A DNA stretch of 64,000 bases from Bradyrhizobium manausense (GCF_018129685.1 NZ_JAFCLG010000004.1:248001-312000), one strand, 5' to 3'; positions 34,506 through 43,577 are shown, numbered from the stretch's first letter. Made by a program: numbers and translations. Notes: generated from the letters alone by a model not told the origin.

Positions 34506-34839
34506 CTCGCTGCGACCCCGTAAAACGCAGGGAAAGACGCCGCGGAGCGACGATCAAGCCTTATTTTCTAGGGTGAAACGCGCTCCCTCTCTTACAAAGA
34601 TGCCGGTCGTCGCTTGTCGAAAGCATCGAATCAGCTTTAGCAAGGCTGCTTGCGGGCCTTTGAAACAAGGCAAAAACCGCTGCTTGAGGCGCCGGCCGCT
34701 CTGGAAGCCGCTAAAATGCAGGGTTTTTTGTCTCAGGGGGCCAAAAAAGCCCGTAAAACCGCGACAAAACTGTGCAGAAGGCTATAGGCCTTCGCCGGTT
34801 GGTCTAATATGCAACCGGCAACGAATCAGAGGAGACACG
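34506..34839. other. Intergenic region upstream of the HU gene
   Basis: 334 bases without a gene. An A-rich stretch (AAAAAAGCCCGTAAAACCGC near 34743) and a TAATAT hexamer at 34805-34810 are plausible promoter parts of the HU gene, but no good -35 hexamer is at the right distance. Confidence 0.4.
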
Positions 34840-35142
34840 ATGCCAGCCCAAATGTCCAAATCGCAGTTGATCGAAAAGATTGCGACCGCCACCGAGCTTT
34901 CCAAGCGCGACGTCAAGAGCGTCATGGAGACGCTGACCGACGTCGGCCACAAGGAGCTCAAGAAGAACGGCCTGTTCCTGGTGCCGGGCTTCGCCAAGTT
35001 CGTGGTCATCAAGAAGCCCGCGACCAAGGCGCGCAAGGGCACCAACCCGTTCACGGGTGAAGAGATGATGTTCAAGGCCAAGCCGGCCCGGAAGATCGTC
35101 CGCGCCCGCCCGGTCAAGGCTGCCAAGGACGCTGTGGCCTGA
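34840..35142 (+). CDS. HU-family DNA-binding protein
   Basis: A 100-residue histone-like protein: SKSQLIEKIATATELSKRDVKSVMETL (dimerisation helices), GFAKFVVIKKPATKARKGTNPFTGEEMMF (beta arm with the R-x-G-x-NP motif), and a basic alanine/lysine tail. Preceded by AGGAGA and followed by a strong terminator, so it is monocistronic. It bends and compacts DNA non-specifically; the extended basic tail is typical of rhizobial HU-like proteins. Confidence 0.93.
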   Translation: MPAQMSKSQLIEKIATATELSKRDVKSVMETLTDVGHKELKKNGLFLVPGFAKFVVIKKPATKARKGTNPFTGEEMMFKAKPARKIVRARPVKAAKDAVA

Positions 35143-35148
35143 TAACGC

Positions 35149-35183
35149 AAAGGCCCCCTCGATGAGAGGGGGCCTTTGGTTTT
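35149..35183 (+). terminator. Rho-independent terminator of the HU gene
   Basis: A perfect 12-base stem (AAAGGCCCCCTC / GAGGGGGCCTTT) with a five-base loop starts six bases after the HU stop codon and is followed by TTGGTTTT's T-rich tail. The A-rich left foot makes it bidirectional, also serving the convergent small gene downstream of lon. Confidence 0.9.
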
Positions 35184-35218
35184 GAGTTGAGTGACCGCGA
35201 GAGCTGAGGCGGAGGGGT

Positions 35219-35374
35219 TCAGCCCTTGCGGCGCTTCACCCGAACCGGGATCGGCTGAAGCCGCGGCTCGGGTCCTGCAAGCGCATCGCGCACCCGGTCG
35301 ATAGCGCGATCCAGCAGCTGCCGCAGCCGCTGCGTCTTGCGCGATCGCCTTGCTTCTTCCAACAATTTCTTCAT
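35219..35374 (-). CDS. 51-residue basic protein downstream of lon
   Basis: A short frame beginning MKKLLEEARRSRKTQRLRQLL and ending VKRRKG, very rich in Arg/Lys/Leu and probably one amphipathic helix plus a basic tail. Its ATG lies four bases after the lon stop (TGATGCGATG), and a GGCGGAGTG stretch precedes it, so it looks translationally coupled to lon. No family was recognised. It could also be non-coding tail sequence, but codon use is like its neighbours. Confidence 0.5.
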   Translation of the reverse strand: MKKLLEEARRSRKTQRLRQLLDRAIDRVRDALAGPEPRLQPIPVRVKRRKG

Positions 35375-35378
35375 CGCA

Positions 35379-37772
35379 TCACTCCGCCGCTTCGACCTTG
35401 ACGCCGGCTTTGGCTTGCGCCGGCTCGAGCGCGGCGGCGATGGCCTCGTCGACGCGCTCCAGCCAGATGAATTCGAGCTTGTCCCGCGCGCTCTTCGGGA
35501 TGTCGTCGTAGTCCCGCTTGTTGCGCGCCGGCAGCATCACCCGCTTCAGGCCGGCGGCGGCCGCAGCCACCACCTTCTCCTTGATACCGCCGACCGGCAG
35601 CACCAGGCCGCGCAGCGAGATCTCGCCGGTCATCGCCGTGTCGCTCCTCACCGTGCGATTGGTGAGCAGTGACGTCAGCGCCGTGAACATCGCCACGCCC
35701 GCGCTCGGTCCGTCCTTCGGGGTTGCCCCCGCCGGCACGTGGACGTGGATGTCGCCCTTCTCGAACACCGACTGGTCGATGCCGAGCTGCGTCGCTCGGC
35801 TCTTCACCAGCGTCAGCGCGGCCTGTACGCTCTCGCGCATGACCTCGCCGAGCTGGCCGGTCAGGATCATGCCGCCCTTGCCGGGCACGCGCGAGGCCTC
35901 GATGAAGAGGATATCGCCGCCAACGGGCGTCCAGGCAAGGCCGGTGGCAACGCCCGGAACGCTGGTGCGCTGCGCGATCTCGCCTTCGAAGCGCGGCTGT
36001 CCCAGCACGTCGGCGATGTCCTTCGCCGTGACCACGACCTTCGCAGCCGTGCCTTCGGCGACCTGCACCGCGGCATGGCGGAACACCTTGCCGATCTCGC
36101 GCTCGAGGTTACGCACGCCGGCCTCGCGCGTGTACCCCTTGACGATCAGCCTCAGCGCCTCCGGCTCGATCTCGGCCTGCTCGGCGGTCAGGCCGTTGGC
36201 CTCCAGCTGGCGCCGCACCAGATAGCGCCGCGCAATCTCCAGCTTCTCCTCTTCGGTGTAACCGGCCAGGCTGATCAGCTCCATGCGGTCCAGCAGCGGA
36301 CCCGGAATCTGGTCCAGCATGTTGGCGGTCGCAATGAACACCACGCGCGACAGGTCGAAGGGCACGCCCAGGTAATTGTCCCGGAACGTCCCGTTCTGCT
36401 CGGGGTCGAGCACCTCCAGCATGGCGGCCGAGGGATCGCCTTGCACGCCACGGCCCATCTTGTCGATCTCGTCCAGCATCATGACGCAGTTGCGTGCGCC
36501 TGCCTTCTTGATGCCCTGGATGATGTTGCCGGGCAGCGCGCCGATATAGGTGCGCCGATGACCGCGGATCTCGGCCTCGTCATGCACGCCGCCCAGGCTG
36601 ACGCGCACGAAGGGGCGATCCATCGCGCGAGCGATGGACTGTCCGAGCGAGGTCTTGCCGACGCCGGGCGGGCCGACGAAGCACAGGATCGGCGCCTTGC
36701 CATGCGGCGCCAGCTTGCGCACCGCCAGATATTCGATGATCCGGCCCTTGATCTTCTCCAGGCCAAAATGATCCGCATCCAGGATGCGACGCGCTTCCTT
36801 GATGTCGATCGGCTTCTCCGCGGGGAGTGCCCACGGCAATTCGATCAGCCAGTCCAGATAGGTGCGGACCATGCCGGCTTCACCGGCTGCCTCGGGCATG
36901 CGCTCGTAGCGGCGCAGCTCCTTCTTCGCATGCGCGTCCGCTTCCGGCGGCATGTTGGCCTTGGCGATCGCAGCCGTCAGCTCGGCGACTTCGGCGGCCT
37001 TGCCGTCGCCTTCGCCCAGCTGGCGCTGAATGGTCGCCATCTGCTCGCGCAGTATCGCCTCGCGCTGCCGCTCGTCGAAAGAAGCCTTGGTCTTCTGGCC
37101 GATCTCGTTGGAGATGCGCAGCACCTCCAGCCGCTCGGCCAGATGCTTCGACACCTTCTCGACGCGCAGGGCGAGGTCGATGGTCTCCAGGACCTCCTGC
37201 TTGTCCTGCGGCTTGATGTCCATGAATGAGGTCGCCAGATCGGCCAGCGCGCCGGGCGCGGTGGTGCTCTGGAACATCGCGACCAGCTCGGGCGGGGCCT
37301 GCGGCAGCAGTTCGATCGCTTCGATGGCCTGGCGCTGCAGGTTCAGCGCGCGCGCCTCGATCTCGGGTGAGCTCGCGGTCGGCTCTGGAATCTGCTGGAA
37401 GCGCGCAACAGGGAATGGCGTGCCCGGCAGGAAGTCGAGGATGCGCGCGCGCTGCACGCCCTGGCAGACGACGTGATGGGTGCCGTCGGGGGCGGTGATG
37501 TAGCGCACGATGTTGGCGATGGTCGCGACCTTGTAGAGATCGTCCGGCCCCGGCTCCTCGATCTGGGGGCTGCGCTGCAGGACGATGCCGACCGGCCGCT
37601 GCTCGCGCAGCGCCTGCTGGGCGGCGGCGATGGACCTTGCCCGGCCGATCGCAATCGGCGCGATGGCGCCGGGGAACAGCACCATCTCGCGCACGGGGAT
37701 GATGATCAGTGCGTCTTCTGGGATCTTCATGTCAGGATTGGTTTGTTCAGTATTCGTCTGTTCGGTGGTCAT
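35379..37772 (-). CDS. lon: ATP-dependent protease Lon (LonA), Hsp20-linked copy
   Basis: A 797-residue AAA+ protease: N-terminal substrate domain (about 20-210), coiled-coil region, AAA module with Walker A GPPGVGKTS and Walker B MMLDEIDK, and the peptidase domain with the Ser690-Lys733 dyad (DGPSAG and GGIKEK). It starts eight bases after the small heat-shock gene, so it is a heat-shock operon. Most genomes of this group have a separate housekeeping lon beside clpX; this copy is likely the stress-linked one (inference from context). Confidence 0.95.
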   Translation of the reverse strand: MTTEQTNTEQTNPDMKIPEDALIIIPVREMVLFPGAIAPIAIGRARSIAAAQQALREQRPVGIVLQRSPQIEEPGPDDLYKVATIANIVRYITAPDGTHHVVCQGVQRARILDFLPGTPFPVARFQQIPEPTASSPEIEARALNLQRQAIEAIELLPQAPPELVAMFQSTTAPGALADLATSFMDIKPQDKQEVLETIDLALRVEKVSKHLAERLEVLRISNEIGQKTKASFDERQREAILREQMATIQRQLGEGDGKAAEVAELTAAIAKANMPPEADAHAKKELRRYERMPEAAGEAGMVRTYLDWLIELPWALPAEKPIDIKEARRILDADHFGLEKIKGRIIEYLAVRKLAPHGKAPILCFVGPPGVGKTSLGQSIARAMDRPFVRVSLGGVHDEAEIRGHRRTYIGALPGNIIQGIKKAGARNCVMMLDEIDKMGRGVQGDPSAAMLEVLDPEQNGTFRDNYLGVPFDLSRVVFIATANMLDQIPGPLLDRMELISLAGYTEEEKLEIARRYLVRRQLEANGLTAEQAEIEPEALRLIVKGYTREAGVRNLEREIGKVFRHAAVQVAEGTAAKVVVTAKDIADVLGQPRFEGEIAQRTSVPGVATGLAWTPVGGDILFIEASRVPGKGGMILTGQLGEVMRESVQAALTLVKSRATQLGIDQSVFEKGDIHVHVPAGATPKDGPSAGVAMFTALTSLLTNRTVRSDTAMTGEISLRGLVLPVGGIKEKVVAAAAAGLKRVMLPARNKRDYDDIPKSARDKLEFIWLERVDEAIAAALEPAQAKAGVKVEAAE

Positions 37773-37780
37773 GATCGACC

Positions 37781-38164
37781 TCAGGATTTGGCGAGGCGCA
37801 GTGCGACGCAGCCGTCCATCACGAAGCGGCTGATGGCGTAGCGGCCGATGGGAAGCGCGATGCGTCGTTCAAAGCGGCCCTGCGGCAGCTCGAGCCGGTG
37901 GATGCGGGCGTTGCGAAGCTCCGGCGGCAGGGTGCGCTGGCCGGAGATGACCAGCACGCCGTCATGGATCACCGTTTCGACATTGTCCGGATTGACGCCG
38001 GGAAGCGCGACCAGGATCAGAAGCTCATGCTCGGTCTCGAGCACGTCGATCGGCGGCTCCCAGCAGGCTTCCTGACGGCCGAACTGCTGGCGCAGCCGTT
38101 CGCCGCGGGTCAGCTGGTCGAGGGCCTCGGACAGCATCCAGTCAAAGGGATTTTTGGGTTGCAT
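37781..38164 (-). CDS. Hsp20/alpha-crystallin family small heat-shock protein
   Basis: A 127-residue chaperone: variable N-terminus (MQPKNPFDWMLSEALDQL), then an alpha-crystallin-like domain (PPIDVLETEHELLILVALPGVNPDNVETVIHDGVLVISGQR...LPQGRFERRIALP). The C-terminal I-x-I anchor is not obvious, and the last ten residues are unusual. It precedes lon by eight bases, coupling substrate holding with degradation. ATG at 38164 is the start that fits the family; the frame continues upstream to 38233. No ROSE-type leader was recognised. Confidence 0.85.
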   Translation of the reverse strand: MQPKNPFDWMLSEALDQLTRGERLRQQFGRQEACWEPPIDVLETEHELLILVALPGVNPDNVETVIHDGVLVISGQRTLPPELRNARIHRLELPQGRFERRIALPIGRYAISRFVMDGCVALRLAKS

Positions 38165-38293
38165 GGCAAAACTCGGGGAAGGCGCTGCGGTTGGAAGACG
38201 GGATATGGTGATAGTTCCCGCAAATTCCAGCATCGCGCGTGTGAAGCATGCCTGCCTCTCAAAGCGCAGGAGGGCCTTGCCATCAGACGCGTC

Positions 38294-38320
38294 GGCGCCG
38301 CGGAGATGTTCCGCGGCGCC
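38294..38320 (-). terminator. Hairpin terminator after the ferritin-like gene
   Basis: A perfect 11-base stem (GGCGCCGCGGA / TCCGCGGCGCC) with a five-base loop, 28 bases beyond the stop of the minus-strand YciE/F-like gene. There is no T-run, so it may act with Rho or only stabilise the transcript end. Confidence 0.5.
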
Positions 38321-38347
38321 GGAGGCAACAATTGGGCGGGACGTAGA

Positions 38348-38917
38348 TCAGGCGGCTTCGCGGTACTCGGCCTCCGCTTCGAGGTTGATGACCGAAGTGG
38401 CGAGCTCGGTCAGCGTGTGGTCGGTGGCCTCTTCCTCGTCCAGCGTCGCCTGGAGCAGGCGTGCCGCCTCCGCCATGCCGAGCTCCTCGGCCCAGGTGCG
38501 CAGCGTGCCGTATCGGGAGATCTCGTAATGCTCGACGGCCTGCGCCGCGGCGAGCAGGCCGGCGTCGAGGGCAGGGGCGTTCTTGAAGTCCTTCATGATC
38601 TCGGCGCCCTCGTCGGTAATGCCGTTGATCGCCTCGCACGGCTTGCCGCGCGCGGGCTTGCCGAGCATCTTGAAGATCTGCTCGAGCCGTTTCACCTGGC
38701 CCTGCGTCTCCCGCAGATGCTTGTTGAAGGCCGCCGCGAGATCTTTGGAATGCGCAGCCTTGGCCATCTTCGGCAGTGTCTTGATGATCTTGTTCTCGGC
38801 GTAATAGATGTCTTTCAACGTCTCCAGAAACAGGTCGCTCAACATCTTGGGCGCCTGACGCGGGCGGCGCGATGCGGTCTTTTTCGCGTTCGCACGTTTC
38901 TTTGCTTGCTTAGCCAT
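38348..38917 (-). CDS. YciE/YciF ferroxidase-like protein (DUF892)
   Basis: A 189-residue ferritin-like four-helix protein. A lysine/arginine-rich leader (residues 1-20) precedes the DUF892 core beginning LSDLFLETLKDIYYAENKI; metal-ligand-type Glu and His residues recur (E-HY pattern in AVEHYEISRYGTL and TLDEEEATDHTL). Strong AAGAGGAGG ribosome site. DUF892 proteins are stress-induced and are often next to catalase or heat-shock genes; here lon and hsp20 are downstream but separated by a hairpin. Confidence 0.9.
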   Translation of the reverse strand: MAKQAKKRANAKKTASRRPRQAPKMLSDLFLETLKDIYYAENKIIKTLPKMAKAAHSKDLAAAFNKHLRETQGQVKRLEQIFKMLGKPARGKPCEAINGITDEGAEIMKDFKNAPALDAGLLAAAQAVEHYEISRYGTLRTWAEELGMAEAARLLQATLDEEEATDHTLTELATSVINLEAEAEYREAA

Positions 38918-39349
38918 GGATCCTCCTCTTGAGGGCTACGGGAAGGCAATCCCGTTCTCAATCCTCGCGCGACCAAGACTCGGCGAAGGCAAATGTTCCA
39001 CGCCGGCACCCTCAAGCCCGGCGGCCGCGCATCGCATCAGCCTGGTCTGCGCGCTCGACGTCGCGCTGTCGGCGTGATGACGCCGCCGCTGGCAGTGGCG
39101 CGATCGGTGGGTGCGGATGCTCGGGCGGACCGAAAAGCGCCTTGCTGTCGCGGGGCGCTCGGGGGCCGGCCCGGGATGCATGGCATCAATCTGTTAATCT
39201 GTTGATTTTACGATCTAATTCGTGGCGCGCCTGGCCCGCCCCGACAACGGTGCCCGGTCAGGTCCGCTTTCGCTTGCACTGCCATATTGCTTTGACGTAC
39301 TTCGGGTCTAACACACGCCCATCGTCAAGAAGGTCGAGACGCAATCGGG
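38918..39349. other. Intergenic region with possible purD-like relic
   Basis: 432 bases without an intact gene. On the plus strand at about 38988-39060 the conceptual reading gives ANVFHAGT followed in shifted frame by GR-like and LVCAL-like residues, reminiscent of the C-terminal end of phosphoribosylamine-glycine ligase. The rest shows nothing; an AT-rich part (39193-39220) may be the promoter of the aldolase gene. Confidence 0.3.
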
Positions 39350-40003
39350 ATGTCGATGACAGCGGACGAACTCGCAAAGAGACAGGCCATCATCGACGCC
39401 TGCCGCCGCATGAACGCGCTCGGCATCAATCAGGGCACTTCCGGCAATATCAGCGTGCGGCATGGGGACGGGCTCCTGGTCACCCCGACCAGCACGCCCT
39501 ATGACGCCATGACACCGGACCAGATCGTCTTCATGGCGATGGACGGCTCGCATGCTCGGGGCCAGAAGCCGTCCAGCGAGTGGCGCTTCCATCTGGATAT
39601 CCTGAAGGCGCGCGGCGACGTCAACGCCGTCGTCCACGCCCATCCAACCTACTGTACCATCCTGGCGATCATGGGCATGGAGATCCCGCCGGTGCACTAC
39701 ATGATCGCGGCTGCCGGCGGCGACAACATTCGCTGCGCGCCCTACGCCACTTTCGGGACAGCGGAGCTGTCCGGGCACGCGTTGCGCGCGCTGGAGGGCC
39801 GGCTCGCTTGCCTGCTCGACCATCACGGTATGATCGCGGTCGGCAAGACGCTGGACAAGGCGATGTGGCTTGCCGTCGAGGTCGAGACGCTGGCGCGGCA
39901 ATATCACGGCTGCCTCCAGATCGGCAAACCGCCGCTGCTGTCCAGCGACGAAATCGAACGGGTCCGCCAACGCATGGCCGGCTACGGCATGGCTGAAGGG
40001 TAG
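39350..40003 (+). CDS. Class II aldolase (L-fuculose-phosphate aldolase-like)
   Basis: A 217-residue zinc aldolase. Family elements in order: GINQGTSGNISVR near residue 23, LVTPTSTPYD, the E-W-R-FHLDIL catalytic glutamate region near 78, the zinc ligands HAHPTYCT near 95, and LLDHHGMIAVG with the third histidine near 157. It splits a sugar-1-phosphate to dihydroxyacetone phosphate and an aldehyde; the exact substrate (fuculose, rhamnulose, ribulose or methylthio-ribulose phosphate) cannot be read from sequence. ATG at 39356 is an alternative start. Confidence 0.9.
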   Translation: MSMTADELAKRQAIIDACRRMNALGINQGTSGNISVRHGDGLLVTPTSTPYDAMTPDQIVFMAMDGSHARGQKPSSEWRFHLDILKARGDVNAVVHAHPTYCTILAIMGMEIPPVHYMIAAAGGDNIRCAPYATFGTAELSGHALRALEGRLACLLDHHGMIAVGKTLDKAMWLAVEVETLARQYHGCLQIGKPPLLSSDEIERVRQRMAGYGMAEG

Positions 40004-40066
40004 GGCGGGCCTCAGGTGTTTGTGCGGATCAGGCATATCGTCGATCGCAAGGGAACGAACCGCACC

Positions 40067-41803
40067 ATGGTTCGGCTGCGCGCGCTGTTGCGCAGCAACG
40101 AATTCTACCTGATCCCTCTGTCGCTCCTGATCGGCACGCTGGCCGGCGCGATCGTCACGTTGATGGCCGAGATCGCGCAGATCGCCCATGTCGTGATCTA
40201 CGGCATTCCGATCGACGTCCGCCTCTCCGCCAACACCTACATCAATCCCTGGGCGGCGATGATCGCGCCGGCGGCGGGCGGCCTCGTGCTCGGCGTCATG
40301 GAATGGTGGCGGCGGCGGCTGAAGATCTCGAGCGCGGTCGACCCGATAGAGGCCAATGCGCTGCGCGGCGGCAATCTGTCGATGCGCGACAGCGTGGTGG
40401 TGTCGAGCCAGACGCTGATCTCGAACGGCTGCGGCGCCTCGGTGGGTCTGGAAGCCGGCTACACCCAGATCGGTTCGGGCATCGCCTCGCTGTTCGGCAA
40501 ATTCTTCAACCTCCGCCGTAACGACCTCCGCCTGATCGTCGGCTGCGGCGCCGCCGCCGCTATCGCGGCAGCCTTCGGCGCGCCGATCACCGGCGCGTTC
40601 TATGCCTGCGAGCTGATCGTCGGCGTCTACTCGGTCGGCAGCGCGGCGCCGATCCTGGCGGCCTCGCTCGCCGGTGCGCTGACCGCGCAATGGCTCGGCG
40701 GCGCGCCTTACTCGCTCGAAATTCCCAAGGTCAGTGCCGTCGGCGTCGAGCAATATCTGGCGTTGATCGGGCTCGCGCTCGTCACCAGCGGCGTCGGCAT
40801 CGCGGTGATGCGCTCGTCCTCGATGTTCGAGCGGCTGTTCAAATGGCTGCCGGTGTGGCTGCGCCCGGTGGTCGGCGGCCTCATCGTCGGCGGCTTCGCC
40901 ATCGTGACGCCGCAGGTGCTCGCGGCCGGCCACGGCGCCATGGTGCTCGACCTCTTCCACGACATGGCGCTCGGCCTGATCGCGATCATCATCGGGCTGA
41001 AGGTGACGGCTTGCCTGATCTCGCTCGCCTCCGGCTTCCGTGGCGGTCTGTTCTTCGCCTCGCTGTTCGTCGGCAGCCTGATCGGAAAGTTCTTCTCCGC
41101 GGTGCTGCTGCTGATCAGCCCGAACTTCGTGATCGATCCGCTGGTGGCGATGCTGACCGGCATGGCGACGCTGGGCGTCGCCATCGTCGGCGGTCCTCTC
41201 ACCATGTCGTTCCTCGTGCTCGAGATGACCCGCAATGTCGACGTCACCGCCGTGGTGCTGGCCGGCTGTATCGTCACCTCGATCTGCGTCCGCTTCATGT
41301 TCGGCCATTCCTTCTCGACCTGGCGCCTGCATCTGCGCGGCGAGACCATCCGCAGCGCCAACGACGTCGGCTGGCTGCGCAATCTCACCGTGGAGCGGCT
41401 GATGCGCTCCGACGTCGGCAAGGTGCCGTCGACCACGACGATCGCAGCGACCCGGAGCGAATTTCCGCTGGGATCGCGCCCCGGAATCGTCATCGTCAAC
41501 AATGTTGACGAATATGTCGGCCTCGTCCTGCTGCACGATCTGTTCTCCAGCGACCTCGACACCATCGCCGACGACATCCAGATCATCGAGCTGGCGCGCC
41601 TGACCGAGATCGTGCTGATCCCGGAAATGAACGTGAAGAGCGCGATGGCGGTGTTCGACGAGGCCGAGGCCGAAATGCTGGCGGTGGTCGATTCCACCGA
41701 CAGCCGCAAGGTGGTCGGCTTCCTGACCGAAAGCACCGCACGCCGCCGCTATGTCGAGGAAATCGACAAGGCCACGCGCGGCGTGCTGGGGGCGTTGTCA
41801 TAA
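40067..41803 (+). CDS. CLC-family chloride channel/transporter with CBS domains, divergent filter
   Basis: A ~578-residue membrane protein with about ten to twelve helices over residues 10-430 and a CBS-type cytosolic tail (LTVERLMRSDVGKVPSTTT...). The gating glutamate is kept in GASVGLEAGYTQIGSG, but this replaces the usual GREGP, and the third filter motif reads GGLFFASLF instead of GGxFxPS. Anion specificity may therefore differ from chloride. GTG at 40016 is a possible upstream start; the ATG at 40067 is preferred. It follows the aldolase closely and may be co-transcribed. Confidence 0.87.
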   Translation: MVRLRALLRSNEFYLIPLSLLIGTLAGAIVTLMAEIAQIAHVVIYGIPIDVRLSANTYINPWAAMIAPAAGGLVLGVMEWWRRRLKISSAVDPIEANALRGGNLSMRDSVVVSSQTLISNGCGASVGLEAGYTQIGSGIASLFGKFFNLRRNDLRLIVGCGAAAAIAAAFGAPITGAFYACELIVGVYSVGSAAPILAASLAGALTAQWLGGAPYSLEIPKVSAVGVEQYLALIGLALVTSGVGIAVMRSSSMFERLFKWLPVWLRPVVGGLIVGGFAIVTPQVLAAGHGAMVLDLFHDMALGLIAIIIGLKVTACLISLASGFRGGLFFASLFVGSLIGKFFSAVLLLISPNFVIDPLVAMLTGMATLGVAIVGGPLTMSFLVLEMTRNVDVTAVVLAGCIVTSICVRFMFGHSFSTWRLHLRGETIRSANDVGWLRNLTVERLMRSDVGKVPSTTTIAATRSEFPLGSRPGIVIVNNVDEYVGLVLLHDLFSSDLDTIADDIQIIELARLTEIVLIPEMNVKSAMAVFDEAEAEMLAVVDSTDSRKVVGFLTESTARRRYVEEIDKATRGVLGALS

Positions 41804-41929
41804 AGTACAGGCCCCGGGGCAAGTTGACGCTGGCACGCGCGGCGGACTTGCCAGATCGTTCACAACCTCTACGCTAAGGGCGGACGGCCGGGCGCGTGCC
41901 CGGGCGCATTCAGCGACGAGGGCCGTGCG

Positions 41930-43249
41930 ATGTCGGATACGCTTCGCCTGTTGCTTGCCTTGCTCGAACTCGGGCCCCGATTAAGCGGTCTGCTCGAGGA
42001 CAAATGGCCGCCTTACCGTGACGAGTTGATGGAGTTGGCGGCACGGGCCGGCCGCGGCGACGATCCGGACAAGCTTCGCTCAGCGCTCGACCTGCTTGTC
42101 ATCCGGCTGCTCGCGGAGCCTCCCGCCACGCACCTCGTTGAGCGCCTGATGGAAGACATGGCGACACCCACGGCCGTCACGGAGACAGTGACCCGTCGCG
42201 GCCACGTTGCGCCGGTTGTTGTTCCGGACATTGCCCGGCCAACGACGGATCAGTCCACCGGTGTCGTCACCATCCCCGTTTTCTACGGTACCGACCGCGC
42301 TCGCGGCGACGACACGCCGTCGCATTATTTCGGCGGCGCGCGCGGGACGCTTTCCTTCGGCATGGCGGAGGTCAGCGTGCCGACGCGCGGCCGAGAGGTC
42401 GGCGAGCTGACAGGGCCGAACTGGTGGCACCTCGAATTCTCAGCCAATCCCGAAAAGCACGTGATCCTCAAAACTGTTGGAGCTTTGGGCCGGGACGCGT
42501 TCGTCGCGAACCTGAAGGATTCGCTTGCCGCCGCCGACGTTCATGACGTCTTGATCTTCGTGCACGGCTTCAACGTGACGTTCGAAGATGCGGCGCGCCG
42601 GGCCGGTCAGCTCTCGGTGGACCTGAAATTCGCGGGCCGAACGCTGTTGTACAGCTGGGCATCGGCTGGAGATACCAAACAGTACACGGTGGATGAGAGC
42701 ACGATCGACTGGTCGTGCGATCACTTCGAGGCATTTCTCCAGCTCGCGCTCGGCGAGATCGGCGCCGGCAAGGTCCACATCGTCGCCCACAGCATGGGCA
42801 ACCGCGCGGTGATCAACACGCTCGAACGCGTCGCGTCCTGGCAACTGCCGGCGGGGAGCGCAAAGCTCGGTCAGATCATCTTTGCCGCGCCCGACATCGA
42901 CCGGGACCGCTTCGTCCAGCTCGCAGCGAAGTTCAAGGGATGCGCCGCGCGCGTGACCCTCTATGCGTCCTCGCGCGACGTCGCGCTGCTGGCCTCGAAA
43001 TTCGTGCATGGCTATCCCCGCGCGGGCGAGGCCGGGGATGCTCTGACGATCGTCGACGGCGTCGATACGATCGATGCCTCGCTGGTCGACACCAGCCTGG
43101 TTGGCCTGCGCCATTCTTATTTTGGCGAGAAACGCTCGATCCTGAACGACATGTTCAATCTGATCGCGCAGCAGCTCGCTCCGGACCAGCGTTTCGATCT
43201 TCAGGCCGCGGGCGACGCGCTGCGGAGATACTGGAGCTATCGGGCCTAG
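41930..43249 (+). CDS. Alpha/beta hydrolase, DUF900 (COG4782) type
   Basis: A 439-residue protein. The first ~110 residues are helical and unrelated to the hydrolase. The DUF900 domain starts IPVFYGTDRARGDD near residue 122, has the FVHGFNVTFEDAARRAGQL oxyanion stretch, LYSWASAGD, and the nucleophile elbow AHSMGN. Such proteins are lipase-like; some carry lipoprotein signals, but none is seen here, so it is probably cytosolic. Substrate unknown. Confidence 0.85.
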   Translation: MSDTLRLLLALLELGPRLSGLLEDKWPPYRDELMELAARAGRGDDPDKLRSALDLLVIRLLAEPPATHLVERLMEDMATPTAVTETVTRRGHVAPVVVPDIARPTTDQSTGVVTIPVFYGTDRARGDDTPSHYFGGARGTLSFGMAEVSVPTRGREVGELTGPNWWHLEFSANPEKHVILKTVGALGRDAFVANLKDSLAAADVHDVLIFVHGFNVTFEDAARRAGQLSVDLKFAGRTLLYSWASAGDTKQYTVDESTIDWSCDHFEAFLQLALGEIGAGKVHIVAHSMGNRAVINTLERVASWQLPAGSAKLGQIIFAAPDIDRDRFVQLAAKFKGCAARVTLYASSRDVALLASKFVHGYPRAGEAGDALTIVDGVDTIDASLVDTSLVGLRHSYFGEKRSILNDMFNLIAQQLAPDQRFDLQAAGDALRRYWSYRA

Positions 43250-43319
43250 AGGCGCGGAGCAGAACCGAGAACAGTCGAGCGAGGGACGGCGGGCACGGTG
43301 CGCCGCCGTCCCTCGCCGG

Positions 43320-43577
43320 TTATCGGCCTGGTTGAGGAGGGGAAGCGACGAGGCAGGCCACGATCCGGCGGACCAGTGGCAGCACCAGCAGCAGCGTTGG
43401 AAAGGCGACGAGCCAGGACAGCGCCCAGGCCCCCGGCCAAGTCGCGATGAAGGCCGGTGTTGCGCCGAGGCTTCGAAGCGTCGAAATGACCGACACCACG
43501 GCCGTCATGAGGATGGACAGCACGAATGGCATCACGATCGGCGCATAGCGCGCCGGCAGTTTGCGAACCGCAATCAT
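43320..43577 (-). CDS. DUF2798 small membrane protein
   Basis: An 85-residue protein with two membrane helices (APIVMPFVLSILMTAVVSVIS and WALSWLVAFPTLLLVLPLVRRIV), the layout of DUF2798. Function unknown. It is convergent with the upstream hydrolase and divergent from the following gene. Confidence 0.75.
   Translation of the reverse strand: MIAVRKLPARYAPIVMPFVLSILMTAVVSVISTLRSLGATPAFIATWPGAWALSWLVAFPTLLLVLPLVRRIVACLVASPPQPGR

Noticed and set aside
38165..38300. ROSE-type RNA thermometer ahead of hsp20
   Set aside because: No recognisable pairing of a Shine-Dalgarno region with the conserved ROSE stretch; the only strong hairpin is better explained as the terminator of the upstream gene.
39900..40066. 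Fluoride riboswitch upstream of the CLC gene
   Set aside because: The space is only about 60 bases after the aldolase stop and shows no matching structure; the channel also lacks the CLC-F motif.
39308..41536. 742-residue minus-strand open frame
   Set aside because: Antisense to the aldolase and the CLC gene; compositionally a shadow.
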